Source of the DNA: M3007 sp031425035
GTDB lineage: Bacteria > Bacteroidota > Bacteroidia > Chitinophagales > Saprospiraceae
Length of the DNA stretch: 64,000 bases
Reading direction: 5' to 3'
Assembly: GCA_031425035.1 (NCBI GenBank)
Contig: JANPIN010000129.1
Coordinates: forward strand, 62,001 to 126,000
Shown: positions 43,066 to 52,057 of the stretch, one piece after another
Numbering within the stretch: the stretch's first letter is position 1
Layout of the letters: each line of letters opens with the position of its first letter
Position numbers and translations under genes: made by a program
Notes under the pieces: generated by a model
Database searches by the model: none
Told to the model about the DNA's origin: nothing
What the model saw: the letters and a program-made list of their open reading frames with translations, nothing else

Positions 43066-45831
43066 ATGAAAGATGAATCTCCAGTATTTAATGCGCATCC
43101 ACAATATATCGACTCAATGTATCAGGCGTGGCTGGCCAATCCGCAGTCTGTAGAGACCGATTGGGCCGCTTTTTTCCGTGGTTTTGATTTTGCCATGCAG
43201 TCCGCAAATGGTAATGGCCATACGGATGGGGGGATGACCGCAAGGGTCGCCCCTACGACATCCGCCGACCAATTATACAAGGAATTTGCCGTTATCGGCC
43301 TGATTCACGGGTACCGCGACCGCGGCCATACGCTCGCGACTACCAATCCCCTCAAACCGCGCAAAGACCGCAAACCACGGCTCGCCCTCTCCGACTACGG
43401 ACTGTCGGAGGCCGATCTGGATCTGCCTTTTGCCGCCGGCTTCGAGTTGAATATGCCCAATGCCACCCTGCGCGATATAGTCGCCCGCCTGCAAGCCATT
43501 TACTGCGGCAATATCGGTTTTGAAAGCACCCACGTATTTGATAAAGGCAAACGGCAGTGGCTGCGCGAACGCATTGAAAATCGCGACCTCGCTGCGGATT
43601 TTGGTTTTTCCGTTGAAAAAAAGAAACGTATTTTTGAAAAACTGAACGGCGCCGTCGGTTTTGAACAGTTCCTGGCCACCAAATTTGTGGGACAAAAACG
43701 TTTCGGTCTCGAAGGCGGAGAAAGTGCCATTCCCGCACTGGATGCCATGATCAATAAGGCCTCTGAAAGCGAGGTTCCGATCGAAGAAGTCGTGATCGGT
43801 ATGGCCCACCGCGGCCGCCTCAATGTGCTTTGTAACATTGTCGGCAAGACCTACGAGCAGATCTTCAGCGCATTCGAGTCCAAATCGATCCCGGACCAGA
43901 GTTTCGGTTCCGGCGACGTGAAATATCACCAGGGCTATTCTTCGCAAACCAAAACCGCCAACGGCCACTCGGTCTACGTAAAGCTGCTGCCTAACCCCAG
44001 CCACCTCGAAGCCGTGAGCCCGGTGGTGGAAGGTTTTAGCCGCGCCAAACTTGACATTCTTTACGGCAGCATGTACGACCGCGTACTGCCCATTCTCATT
44101 CACGGAGACGCCGCCGTAGCCGGTCAGGGCATCGTGTATGAAGTCACCCAGATGATGGACCTTAAAGGCTATAGCACGGGCGGTACCCTTCACCTGGTCA
44201 TCAATAATCAGATCGGTTTTACCACCGACTGGGAGGATGCGCGATCCAGTACCTATTGCACCAGTATAGCCGAGGTGGTGCAGGCGCCGGTTTTCCACGT
44301 GAACGGCGACGACCCGGAAGCAGTGGTATATGCTACGGAATTAGCCACCGAATTCCGCCAGGTGTTCAACACCGACGTGTTTATCGACCTGGTCTGCTAT
44401 CGCCGCAACGGCCATAATGAAAGCGACGAACCGCGCTTTACGCAGCCGGCCATGTGGAAACTCATCGAGACGCATCCTGACCTGCGCAGAATTTACTTCG
44501 ACCGCCTGATTTCCCGCGGCGACCTGGATGAAGCGCTCGCCCTCAACATGGAAAACACCTTCAAGGCCGATTTGCAGGCGCGGCTGGATGAAGCGCGTCA
44601 GCATCCCCTGCCTTATACCTATCAGGAACCGGAACTCGCCTGGAAAGCGTTGCAGAAAACGGTCGATGACATCGATTTCCAGGAAAGCCCGGACACCGGC
44701 ATCGCGCGGGAAACGATCGATAAGATCCTGACCCATTTGCTGACTTTCCCCGAAGGTTTTAAACCGCTGCCGCAAATTGCCAAACTGACCGAGGCTAAAA
44801 AACAACTGGTCGCGACTGGTAAAATCGACTGGCAACTCGGCGAACTACTGGCCTACGGCAGCCTGTTGCTGGAGGGCCGCGACGTGCGGATGAGCGGTCA
44901 GGACGTGAAACGCGGTACGTTCAGCCACCGCCACGCCTGTATTATCGATGCTGATAACTTTAAGGAAATCAACCGTTTAGATGGCTTGAGCGCCGATCAG
45001 GGTAAGTTCCGGATATTCAACTCCCTGCTCAGCGAATATGCCGTCCTTGGATTTGAATACGGTTATTCCCTGGCCACGCCGGATTCGCTGGTGTTGTGGG
45101 AAGCGCAGTTTGGCGACTTCGTCAACGGCGCCAGCACCATGATCGACCAGTTTATTTTTGCCGGAGAAAGCAAATGGAACCGCATGAGCGGCCTGGTCAT
45201 GTTGTTGCCGCATGGATATGAAGGCCAGGGTGCGGAGCACTCTTCCGCCCGTCTGGAGCGTTTTCTGCAAGGCTGCGCCGAAAATAACGTGACCATCGCC
45301 AACGTCACCTCCGCTGCTAACTTCTTCCACCTGCTGCGTCGCCAGATCGCGCGTCCGTTCCGCAAACCGCTGGTCGTGATGTCGCCTAAATCCGGTTTGC
45401 GCGCCCCTTATAACCTGGGCGATATCAGCGAAATTGAAACCGGCACCCGTTTCCAGGAAATTATGGACGACCGCCAGGCCGATCCGAAAAAGGTTAAACG
45501 CGTGCTGGTTTGCAGCGGCAAGGTGTACTACGACCTCCTCAAGCGCCAGCAGGACGATAAGCGCAGCGACGTGGCCCTGATTCGTCTGGAGCAGATTTAT
45601 CCGTTCCCGAAAGTGCAGTTCGAGGCTTTGCGGAAACGCTATGGCCAGTCAGAACTGCTGTGGGTACAGGAAGAACCGGCCAACATGGGCGCCTGGAGCT
45701 ACCTGGCCACCAATCATTCCGAGTATGGCTGGAAACCGGTCGCCCGGCTGGCGTCGGCTGCGACGGCCACGGGTTTCCTGAAAAAACACGAATACGAGCA
45801 GCAGGAGATCGTCGATAAGGCGTTTAAATAA
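43066..45831 (+). CDS. sucA: 2-oxoglutarate dehydrogenase E1 component
   Basis: A 921-residue thiamine-diphosphate enzyme of the TCA cycle that decarboxylates 2-oxoglutarate and passes succinyl to SucB. N-terminal 'HPQYIDSMYQAWLANPQSVETDWAAFF' (parts) leads into 'FEQFLATKFVGQKRFGLEGGES', 'EVVIGMAHRGRLNVL', 'FHVNGDDPEAVVYA' and 'DLVCYRRNGHNESDEPRFTQP' (thiamine and metal site). A transketolase-type C-terminal half follows ('DADNFKEINRLDGLSADQGKFRIFNS', parts). Residues ~55-66 'GGMTARVAPTT' come from a repeat element (43229-43258) in a variable linker. sucB is not adjacent. A terminator follows. Confidence 0.94.
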   Translation: MKDESPVFNAHPQYIDSMYQAWLANPQSVETDWAAFFRGFDFAMQSANGNGHTDGGMTARVAPTTSADQLYKEFAVIGLIHGYRDRGHTLATTNPLKPRKDRKPRLALSDYGLSEADLDLPFAAGFELNMPNATLRDIVARLQAIYCGNIGFESTHVFDKGKRQWLRERIENRDLAADFGFSVEKKKRIFEKLNGAVGFEQFLATKFVGQKRFGLEGGESAIPALDAMINKASESEVPIEEVVIGMAHRGRLNVLCNIVGKTYEQIFSAFESKSIPDQSFGSGDVKYHQGYSSQTKTANGHSVYVKLLPNPSHLEAVSPVVEGFSRAKLDILYGSMYDRVLPILIHGDAAVAGQGIVYEVTQMMDLKGYSTGGTLHLVINNQIGFTTDWEDARSSTYCTSIAEVVQAPVFHVNGDDPEAVVYATELATEFRQVFNTDVFIDLVCYRRNGHNESDEPRFTQPAMWKLIETHPDLRRIYFDRLISRGDLDEALALNMENTFKADLQARLDEARQHPLPYTYQEPELAWKALQKTVDDIDFQESPDTGIARETIDKILTHLLTFPEGFKPLPQIAKLTEAKKQLVATGKIDWQLGELLAYGSLLLEGRDVRMSGQDVKRGTFSHRHACIIDADNFKEINRLDGLSADQGKFRIFNSLLSEYAVLGFEYGYSLATPDSLVLWEAQFGDFVNGASTMIDQFIFAGESKWNRMSGLVMLLPHGYEGQGAEHSSARLERFLQGCAENNVTIANVTSAANFFHLLRRQIARPFRKPLVVMSPKSGLRAPYNLGDISEIETGTRFQEIMDDRQADPKKVKRVLVCSGKVYYDLLKRQQDDKRSDVALIRLEQIYPFPKVQFEALRKRYGQSELLWVQEEPANMGAWSYLATNHSEYGWKPVARLASAATATGFLKKHEYEQQEIVDKAFK
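43229..43258. repeat. GCGACCCTTGCGGTC element inside sucA
   Basis: In-frame DNA reading 'gatgaccgcaagggtcgccc' plus 'ctacga'. Reversed, this gives the 'ggggcgacccttgcggtc' element whose core also sits in the mutase linker at 9105-9177. It adds about eleven residues between the N-terminal helix region and the conserved 'LYKEFAVIGLI'. Confidence 0.7.
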
Positions 45832-45854
45832 GTAGAAAGTTTGCCTGAAATATC

Positions 45855-45910
45855 AACAGGGTGCTAGGGTCAGCTAATTACGGCTGATTCTACCACCCTG
45901 TTTATTTTTT
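45855..45910 (+). terminator. Terminator of sucA
   Basis: 'aacagggtg' pairs with 'caccctgtt', with an inner 'tcagc'/'gctga' helix, then 'tatttttt'. It starts 24 bp after the sucA stop. Confidence 0.8.
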
Positions 45911-46001
45911 GGCAGTCATGATCAAGTTAAGGTAAGAAAGTACTTATTTCACCCTTTAAATTTTGACAAATTAAAACTATTCAAAACTTTCTGCTTCGAT
46001 C

Positions 46002-47372
46002 ATGCCAATTTCCCGTCGTCAACTGCTCAAAACCCTAAGTGCTGCCACCGGAACTGCCCTGCTGGGCGGTTTTCCAAAAGGTCTGGACAGCCGCACCCCC
46101 ATTTCTGAAATAGAGAACAACCCGCTGTTCCGTACACCGGCCAAGGCGGTGACGGCCATCACGCTCGGTGCGGGCTCGCGCGGCAATGTGTATGGGGACT
46201 ATGCTGCCGAGTATGCCGGCGAACTGGACATCATCGGGGTGGCGGAACCGAAACCGCTGCGTAATGCGCGGTATGCGCTGAAGCATAATATAGCCGAAGC
46301 CAACCGGTTTACCAGTTGGGAGCAGGTGTTCGAGCGGCCCAAATTTGCAGATGCCATCATTATTACCACGCCGGATAACCTGCATTTCGGCCCCTGTATG
46401 GCGGCGTTAAAAGCGGGCTATGACGTGCTGCTGGAAAAACCGATTGCTCCAACGGAGAAGGAATGCCGGGAAATTTTAGCCCTGGCCAAAAAGACCGGAC
46501 GCGTAGTAGCTGTCTGTCATGTGCTGCGGTACGCGCCTTACTTCGTCCGGCTGCATGAAATGATTCACTCCGGAGCCATTGGCGATCTGATCAGCATCCA
46601 GCATCTGGAGCCGATCGAGCACATTCACATGAGCCATAGTTATGTGCGGGGAAACTGGCATGACCGGAATGCGACGACGCCTATACTGCTGGCTAAAAGC
46701 TGCCATGATCTGGATATTCTGCGCTGGCTGGTGGGAAAACCCTGTCAGAAGATCGTCGCGATGGGCGGACTGCACTGGTTTCGGAAAGAGAATGCACCGA
46801 CCGGCAGCACTGCGCGTTGCATGGATGGCTGTGCCGTAGAATCGACCTGCCCGTATTCGGCGCTGAAAATTTACCACCGTGAGCGGGGCTGGCTGTACGT
46901 ATTCGACTTGCCGGAAGAAAAAGAAAAGCAGGGCGATGCCATCCTGGACTACCTGAAGACCACTAATTACGGTCGTTGCGTCTATAAAATGGACAATAAT
47001 CAGGAAGATCATTATATCACTTCCATGCAGTTTGAGGGCGGCGTAACCGTCAGTTTTTCCATGGAAGCCCATACTTCCTATGCCGGGAGAAGAACCCGGG
47101 TCATGGGCAGCATGGGCGACATCGTGGGGGATATGGAAACGTTTACCGTTACCGATTTCCGCACCGGCAAGTCCGTCGTGTATGATAATAGCAGCGGCGA
47201 CGGCCACGGCGGCGGCGACTGGCGGTTGGTGCGTGATTGGATCCAGGCGGTGAGCCAGCAAAACGTCAGCCTGCTTACGTCCACCATCGATGCCTCTTTT
47301 GAGAGCCATGTGATGGGTTTTGCCGCCGAACGAAGCCGTGTATCCAGCCGGATAGAAACAGTCAACCTATAG
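46002..47372 (+). CDS. Gfo/Idh/MocA family oxidoreductase, Tat-exported
   Basis: A 456-residue oxidoreductase. The N-terminus 'ISRRQLLKTLSAATGTALLGG' carries a twin-Arg Tat signal. The NAD(P)-binding fold begins 'AVTAITLGAGSRGNVYG' and the sugar-site helix 'EKPIAPTEKECREIL' contains the conserved EKP. The C-terminal half has a Cys-containing loop 'MDGCAVESTCPYSALKIYH' and 'SFSMEAHTSYAGRRTRVMG'. Tat-exported members often act on sugars or inositols in the periplasm; some hydrolyse GalNAc glycosides. Substrate unknown. It ends convergent with and overlapping the next gene by 6 bp. Confidence 0.82.
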   Translation: MPISRRQLLKTLSAATGTALLGGFPKGLDSRTPISEIENNPLFRTPAKAVTAITLGAGSRGNVYGDYAAEYAGELDIIGVAEPKPLRNARYALKHNIAEANRFTSWEQVFERPKFADAIIITTPDNLHFGPCMAALKAGYDVLLEKPIAPTEKECREILALAKKTGRVVAVCHVLRYAPYFVRLHEMIHSGAIGDLISIQHLEPIEHIHMSHSYVRGNWHDRNATTPILLAKSCHDLDILRWLVGKPCQKIVAMGGLHWFRKENAPTGSTARCMDGCAVESTCPYSALKIYHRERGWLYVFDLPEEKEKQGDAILDYLKTTNYGRCVYKMDNNQEDHYITSMQFEGGVTVSFSMEAHTSYAGRRTRVMGSMGDIVGDMETFTVTDFRTGKSVVYDNSSGDGHGGGDWRLVRDWIQAVSQQNVSLLTSTIDASFESHVMGFAAERSRVSSRIETVNL

Positions 47373-47813
47373 ATCGGCCATCTGCTGGTATTGGGGTTTG
47401 ATCTTCCGGCGCAGTTGCGAAACGGCCTGGCGTATTTTGCCCAGTATATCAGCGCGGTTCGGAATTTTGTCGGTCAGGTTATGTAGCGTGTTGCTACCGT
47501 TATCACCGCTGATCATATTAATAATACGCGGGGCGTTCCGGGCCAGCATAGGCACCAGGATCTGCGCGGCTATACCTACGAGCGGGTGCTGAATACGACG
47601 TGGCAGCACCATCAGCGCCAGACGTGCAGTCTGGGTGGCAAAACCGTTGTCCCGGAAAGTATCAGCAGCTTCCGTAATTACCTGTTTAGCCACTTTTAAG
47701 GGCGACAGTACGGATTTTATGTCGTTCATATCTTCATGGATCAACTGTTTTTGATTTTCGAGGTGGGCTTGCAAACGCAGGCGTTCGTCGCGGTATTTAG
47801 GCAGTGATTTCAT
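47367..47813 (-). CDS. Conserved hypothetical protein of the envelope-stress cluster
   Basis: A 148-residue basic protein I do not recognise. It is mainly helical, with Lys/Arg/Gln-rich ends and a hydrophobic middle (about 65-95, 'LALMVLPRRIQHPLVGIAAQILVPMLA'). It overlaps the start of the holin-X-like gene by 17 bp and is therefore translated with it. It is the last gene of the minus-strand pair. Convergent overlap of 6 bp with the oxidoreductase. Confidence 0.6.
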   Translation of the reverse strand: MKSLPKYRDERLRLQAHLENQKQLIHEDMNDIKSVLSPLKVAKQVITEAADTFRDNGFATQTARLALMVLPRRIQHPLVGIAAQILVPMLARNAPRIINMISGDNGSNTLHNLTDKIPNRADILGKIRQAVSQLRRKIKPQYQQMADL

Positions 47814-48174
47814 TTATATCGTCGTCTTTAATGGATTCAAGAATGGAGTTGCTAACCTTGGTACGAATAATCGCACGGGCAAAGAGATTGGTCAGGATCA
47901 AGAGGATGACGAGTATACCCGCCATGATAAAGTAACCGGCAGCCGGATTATCCAGCCAACGACCAATGCTGATAGCCGCGCCGATACAGGCAAAAATGAT
48001 AACAATGCTGCCAAATAACACAGACAGCAGGCCCGTCACAATACCCGTAACTGCGTTCAGGCTTTTTTCCGTCAGCTGCAAAAGAAAAAGATCCCAACGT
48101 GTATCGAGATATTCAATGATGTGTGCGGTGAGGTCCCCGAGGTGGGTGCGTGATTCGTTGTTTAGGATTTCCAT
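47797..48174 (-). CDS. Phage holin-X family (DUF) membrane protein
   Basis: The start is set at the ATG at 48174 (125 residues, 'MEILNNESRTHLGDL'); a longer frame to 48225 adds 17 odd residues. An amphipathic N-terminal helix is followed by two transmembrane segments (about 40-65, 'VTGIVTGLLSVLFGSIVIIFA', and 75-100, 'YFIMAGILVILLILTNLFA'). This is the usual shape of the chromosomal 'holin superfamily 6' proteins, which are not phage holins but accompany YtxH and stress genes. It lies next to YtxH-like genes here too. Confidence 0.65.
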   Translation of the reverse strand: MEILNNESRTHLGDLTAHIIEYLDTRWDLFLLQLTEKSLNAVTGIVTGLLSVLFGSIVIIFACIGAAISIGRWLDNPAAGYFIMAGILVILLILTNLFARAIIRTKVSNSILESIKDDDINEITA

Positions 48175-48335
48175 AGCTATAAAATAAAAAACGGGAGGGG
48201 CAGGGCGCCAGTAAATTTTGAACAATCCACTTTGCAGCTACTGCACCTCCCGGAGGGTCATAAAAAGACAGGAAGTTTATTGCTTATTCAACCGGGTATG
48301 GATGAAGGCAAGTCAATAAGACCTGGTCAGGAAAT

Positions 48336-48821
48336 TTAAGAGATCCGATCTTTCATGTCGTTGGCAGTACGTTTAGCCTGGTCGGCGCCACGGTCTACTG
48401 CATTTTCAGCCTTATTGGCCGCGTTTTTCATCGCGTCAATACCGCGATCGGCCGTACGATCGACATAATTGCCAACCCGGTTGGCGGTACGATCAGCGGC
48501 ATCGCCGGCTTCTTCAGCCATATCGCTGGCTTTATTTTTAGCGGATTTCCACCATTTTTTACCATTCTGCAGGATGTGGCTGATAAAATCATCCACTTCG
48601 TCAGAGGCGACGCCAGCGCCTTCTTTCGCTTTACCCTTCAACTCATACCAGGAATTTTTACCCTGTGCAATGAGTTCATTCATTTGCTCAGCGGACATAT
48701 TGCCAGCCTTACGAATTTTTTGGCGTGTTTCCTGACCAGATTGAGGAGCAAGTAACAGACCAACGGCAGCACCTATAGCAGCGCCGCCCAACAAGGCGGA
48801 AATCAAATTTTTGTTCGACAT
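48336..48821 (-). CDS. YtxH-domain stress protein
   Basis: The start is set at the ATG at 48821 (161 residues); a TTG three codons upstream is less likely. The YtxH domain is 'LISALLGGAAIGAAVGLLLAPQSGQETRQKI' (parts), a Gly/Ala-rich membrane segment followed by the conserved APQSG motif. The rest is a long amphipathic, Ala/Lys/Asp-rich helix repeat ('ADRTANRVGNYVDRTADRG', 'NAVDRGADQAKRTANDM'), like late-embryogenesis-abundant/CsbD-type stress proteins. It is probably induced by stress; a second, shorter YtxH gene lies at 50415. Confidence 0.78.
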   Translation of the reverse strand: MSNKNLISALLGGAAIGAAVGLLLAPQSGQETRQKIRKAGNMSAEQMNELIAQGKNSWYELKGKAKEGAGVASDEVDDFISHILQNGKKWWKSAKNKASDMAEEAGDAADRTANRVGNYVDRTADRGIDAMKNAANKAENAVDRGADQAKRTANDMKDRIS

Positions 48822-49068
48822 AATATTCAAATTTTCGGTTAGTTAATAATTGTAATCACACCTTGGTGTTAAGAAATGTGTGCCAGTAGTTCGGTACCCA
48901 ACCAGACCGGGTGCTTACCTAAGCAACCGGAAAGATTGCGGAATGTTGAGGAATTTATGCCCCAAATTTTTTAATTGTTCACGTGGAACGAACATTTACA
49001 GTAAAACAATGTAAATAAATGTTATAATGAACTTACTTCGTTCCCCATTTCATCAATCAATCCCACCC

Positions 49069-49410
49069 ATGGATTATGATCGTACGCTACTAATCGTTGA
49101 TGACGAAGTAGACGTCTGTATGCTGCTGCGGCGCGCTATGCTTAAACACTTTCAAAAGGTTGAATGTGCACATACGCTCACCGACGGTTATGCAAAGGCG
49201 GCTACTTTTCAACCTGATGTGATATTACTGGATAATAACCTGCCTGACGGTTATGGTTTAGAACATATTGCTGAATTTAAGGGCTCTAATAAAACTACGC
49301 GGATCGTGATGATCAGCGCTATGGATATTCGCCAGGAAGCAATAGCGGCCGGAGCGGATGAATTTATTGGTAAACCGGTGGATGTCAAAATGCTGACGTC
49401 TATCGCCTGA
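49069..49410 (+). CDS. Stand-alone response regulator receiver domain
   Basis: The start is set at the ATG at 49069 (113 residues); an in-frame ATG at 49027 adds 14 residues. A CheY-type receiver with acidic pocket 'LLIVDDEVDVC', phospho-acceptor Asp in 'DVILLDNNLPDG', Thr/Ser in 'IVMISAMD' and Lys in 'FIGKPVD'. There is no output domain, so it signals by protein contact. It is embedded in the YtxH/holin-X cluster. No partner kinase is seen. A terminator follows. Confidence 0.85.
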   Translation: MDYDRTLLIVDDEVDVCMLLRRAMLKHFQKVECAHTLTDGYAKAATFQPDVILLDNNLPDGYGLEHIAEFKGSNKTTRIVMISAMDIRQEAIAAGADEFIGKPVDVKMLTSIA

Positions 49411-49432
49411 AGATTTATCACTTCTAGTAATT

Positions 49433-49470
49433 ATGAGCCCTTCCGGATGTTCCGGTGGGCTCTTTTTGTT
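49433..49470 (+). terminator. Terminator after response regulator
   Basis: 'gagcccttccgg' pairs with 'tccggtgggctc' around 'atgt' and runs into five T. It lies 24 bp after the stop. Confidence 0.8.
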
Positions 49471-49610
49471 TGGGCAGAAGGATATAATCGTACGGGATTT
49501 AATTGCAGCCCTCTGTCTTAAATGCCGCATACATGCGTATGCTGAACGCTGATTATTAATGACTAAGGCGCACAGGTCATGCGTAAACAACCAGCGCGAA
49601 GAACAAATAA

Positions 49611-49647
49611 AAAAGCCCGCCAACACAAATCGTGCTGGCAGGCTATC
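49611..49647 (-). terminator. Terminator of the porin-family gene
   Basis: 'agcccgccaacac' (49614-49626) pairs with 'gtgctggcaggct' (49632-49644). Read on the minus strand it ends in 'gggctttttta', 32 bp beyond the porin-like gene stop. Confidence 0.8.
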
Positions 49648-49675
49648 AAAACGAATGTATGTATCCTAGCTTAAG

Positions 49676-50368
49676 TTAGAATTCAATACCGGCGGTCAAT
49701 TCAATACCGCGGTGGCGACGAAAAGGCTTATTATCGTTCGAATTAAGCGCATCATCGTCGGCTATGTTATTCAGACCAACGGTATAACGCAAGTCCAGAA
49801 TAACCCGGCTGATCTTTACACCGCCACCGAAAGACACACCATAGTCAAAACGCTTGGCGCGTTCGCCTTCCGTGCTGTTATCGAAGACAAAGTCATCTTC
49901 GCGTTCGGTCGTCGTACCTAAAAGCGTCGTCGTGCTGGCAACTTTTCCACCCATCGCCAGGCCTACATAGGGACCTGCTACGAAGTAGAATCCAGTACCG
50001 GTATGGTCATCCGCGTCCTCGCCGTAAAATTTCACTTTAGCCAGCACCGGAATATTGACGTAGTTATAATAGTACCGGTTTTCTACTTTGTTATTGTCAT
50101 CCAGTTTATAGGTCGCTTTACCACCTTTTTGAACGAACAATATTTCCGGCTGGATCGAGAATAGCTCGGACACGCCGACATCGAAAGTTAAACCACCAAT
50201 AAATCCTACTACGGAATTTTTGGTGTAGTCTGAATAATCACCGTCACTTTCGTTCTGGGAAGTGGTGGCGAAATTAGCACCCGCTTTAATGCCAATCTGG
50301 GCATTCGTCCGGGGTACAAAGGCCGCGATCGTGAGTGCGGCGAACAGGAAAATGGTTTTTGCGTTCAT
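49676..50368 (-). CDS. Outer-membrane beta-barrel protein (PorT/porin-like)
   Basis: A 230-residue small barrel with signal peptide ('MNAKTIFLFAALTIAAFVPRTNA'). The OMP_b-brl_2 type opens 'QIGIKAGANFATTSQNES'. Alternating strands follow ('GFIGGLTFDVGVSELFSIQPEILF', 'YVNIPVLAKVKFYG', 'GTGFYFVAGPYVGLAMGG', 'FDYGVSFGGGVKISRVILDLRYTVG', in parts) and a C-terminal aromatic strand 'GIELTAGIEF'. It inserts in the outer membrane. Substrate unknown. Likely linked with the YtxH gene 46 bp downstream on the same strand. Confidence 0.85.
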   Translation of the reverse strand: MNAKTIFLFAALTIAAFVPRTNAQIGIKAGANFATTSQNESDGDYSDYTKNSVVGFIGGLTFDVGVSELFSIQPEILFVQKGGKATYKLDDNNKVENRYYYNYVNIPVLAKVKFYGEDADDHTGTGFYFVAGPYVGLAMGGKVASTTTLLGTTTEREDDFVFDNSTEGERAKRFDYGVSFGGGVKISRVILDLRYTVGLNNIADDDALNSNDNKPFRRHRGIELTAGIEF

Positions 50369-50414
50369 GATGTGAATAGGTTAGGTAGTTAGGTAAAAAG
50401 GTTAAAAAATGGGT

Positions 50415-50654
50415 TTAAAAAAATGAGCGTTCCGAAGTTGGTTCTTCCGGTGAATATTGCTCGCTTACGGCGCGGTCATAAGCATCTTCCAGCTTACGTT
50501 CGGCTTTGGCTAACAAATTGTCGAAACGTTGTATGAGCATAGCGCGCAGCATAGCGCGGGTCTGGGGTCCCGTTTGAGGTGCCACGAGGGATACAACTGC
50601 GCCCCCTATGGCGGCGCCTGCGGCAATGGCGATAATTGTTTTGAAGCTGGGCAT
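50415..50654 (-). CDS. Small YtxH-domain protein
   Basis: A 79-residue protein. The N-terminal Gly/Ala-rich membrane segment 'IIAIAAGAAIGGAVVSLVAPQTGPQTRAML' (parts) has the YtxH APQTG motif, followed by a charged helix ('NLLAKAERKLEDAYDRAV') and a short acidic tail. It lies upstream of the porin-like gene, same strand. The long form is at 48336. Function unknown; stress-related by family. Confidence 0.72.
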   Translation of the reverse strand: MPSFKTIIAIAAGAAIGGAVVSLVAPQTGPQTRAMLRAMLIQRFDNLLAKAERKLEDAYDRAVSEQYSPEEPTSERSFF

Positions 50655-50843
50655 GGTTCTGAATTTGCTTGATGGCTAATGAATGGAATGATCACTTGGA
50701 AAGAGATTCATGGGGGAACTAACTATTCTGCTTAGCACGGGTAGCATGTAAAATGTTGCGCCATCGAACTTAAATCGGTCCCCGGTTGGATATTGTGGAA
50801 TCATTGCCTCGTTATTGTGGAATAATGTGGTTCAGCCTGAATA

Positions 50844-51962
50844 ATGGATAAAAAACCTGTTTTGACCCAGCAATTTACCCCTTCTCTGCTGGCCTGGGCG
50901 GCCGGACAGCATCGGCCGATGCCCTGGAAAGGCGAACGCGACCCCTACCGGATCTGGCTGTCGGAAATCATTTTGCAGCAGACGCGCGTGGAGCAGGGCT
51001 GGCCATATTATCTCCGTTTTGTAGAAGCTTACCCCACCGTGCAGCACCTGGCCGAGGCGCCGGAGGATGCCGTGATGAAGCTCTGGGAAGGCCTGGGTTA
51101 CTATTCCCGCGCCCGCAACCTGCACCATACGGCCAAACACGTCGCTTTTGAGCTGGGTGGCCAGTTCCCGCCATCCTATGCCGGTCTGCTGACCCTCAAA
51201 GGAGTGGGGGACTACACCGCTGCCGCCATCGCCTCCTTTGCTTACGACCTGCCCCATGCCGTGCTCGATGGCAATGTGTACCGGGTGCTGGCGCGGTACT
51301 TCGGCATCACCACGCCCACGGATACGCCGGCGGCTAAACGGGCGTTTACCCAACTGGCGAACGAACTGCTCGACCCCGCCCAGCCCGCAGCATTCAATCA
51401 GGCCATGATGGATTTCGGCGCCACGATCTGCACCCCCGCCCGACCCCTCTGTGCGACTTGTCCGCTGCGCGAAAACTGCGTGGCTTTTCAAACCAATCAG
51501 GTCGCCGAATTGCCGCGTAAAGCCAAGGCGGCCGCCCGGAAAAATCGCTATTTTGTGTATGCGGTTTTCAGTCACCGGGGCGACACCTTCATCCGCCAGC
51601 GCCTGGAGCGGGATATTTGGCAAAATTTATATGAGTTCCCAATGCTGGAACTGGCCGCTTTGCCGGATGATTTTTCAGCGCTGCCACCATTGTTACTGGA
51701 ATACTGGTTCCCGCAGGGCGCGCCCGAAGGCCTCGAACTGACCGCCATTTCGCAGCCATTCGGCCAGACTTTGACGCATCGGCTGATCACGGCGGTCTTC
51801 TGCGAATTTCAGTTGCCGGAAAAAATTTCGCCCGGATTTTTCGAGGTTTCGCCGTTTGAAAACTGGATGCGGCTTTCCCGGGCAGAGCTGAAAAAAAATA
51901 TAGCAATTCCTCGCGTAATTGATTGGTACTTACAGGATTTAAGCTTAACTTTAAGGCTTTGA
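50844..51962 (+). CDS. mutY: Adenine DNA glycosylase MutY
   Basis: A 372-residue enzyme that removes adenine opposite 8-oxoguanine. Catalytic Glu in 'EIILQQTRVEQGWPYY', helix-hairpin-helix 'LLTLKGVGDYTAAAIASFAYDL' and Asp in 'AVLDGNVYRVLARYFGI'. The 4Fe-4S loop is 'CTPARPLCATCPLRENC' (four Cys spaced 6-2-5 apart). The C-terminal NUDIX-like domain that reads 8-oxoG is present (about 240-360). All key residues are present. ssb follows 95 bp later. Confidence 0.93.
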   Translation: MDKKPVLTQQFTPSLLAWAAGQHRPMPWKGERDPYRIWLSEIILQQTRVEQGWPYYLRFVEAYPTVQHLAEAPEDAVMKLWEGLGYYSRARNLHHTAKHVAFELGGQFPPSYAGLLTLKGVGDYTAAAIASFAYDLPHAVLDGNVYRVLARYFGITTPTDTPAAKRAFTQLANELLDPAQPAAFNQAMMDFGATICTPARPLCATCPLRENCVAFQTNQVAELPRKAKAAARKNRYFVYAVFSHRGDTFIRQRLERDIWQNLYEFPMLELAALPDDFSALPPLLLEYWFPQGAPEGLELTAISQPFGQTLTHRLITAVFCEFQLPEKISPGFFEVSPFENWMRLSRAELKKNIAIPRVIDWYLQDLSLTLRL

Positions 51963-52057
51963 ATAATTACCCCTCATCAGCCTGGAAAGCTGAGCTGGAA
52001 AAGCTGGAAAAACCTTTTCACAGTCATCAGTTTTTCACCTTATTAAATCACCTTAAC

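Noticed and set aside
43273..44298. 341-codon minus-strand frame inside sucA
   Set aside because: sucA is certain on the plus strand; the antisense product has no recognisable domain.
47797..48174. Prophage remnant suggested by 'holin' name
   Set aside because: This family is chromosomal and linked with YtxH genes; no other phage gene is nearby.
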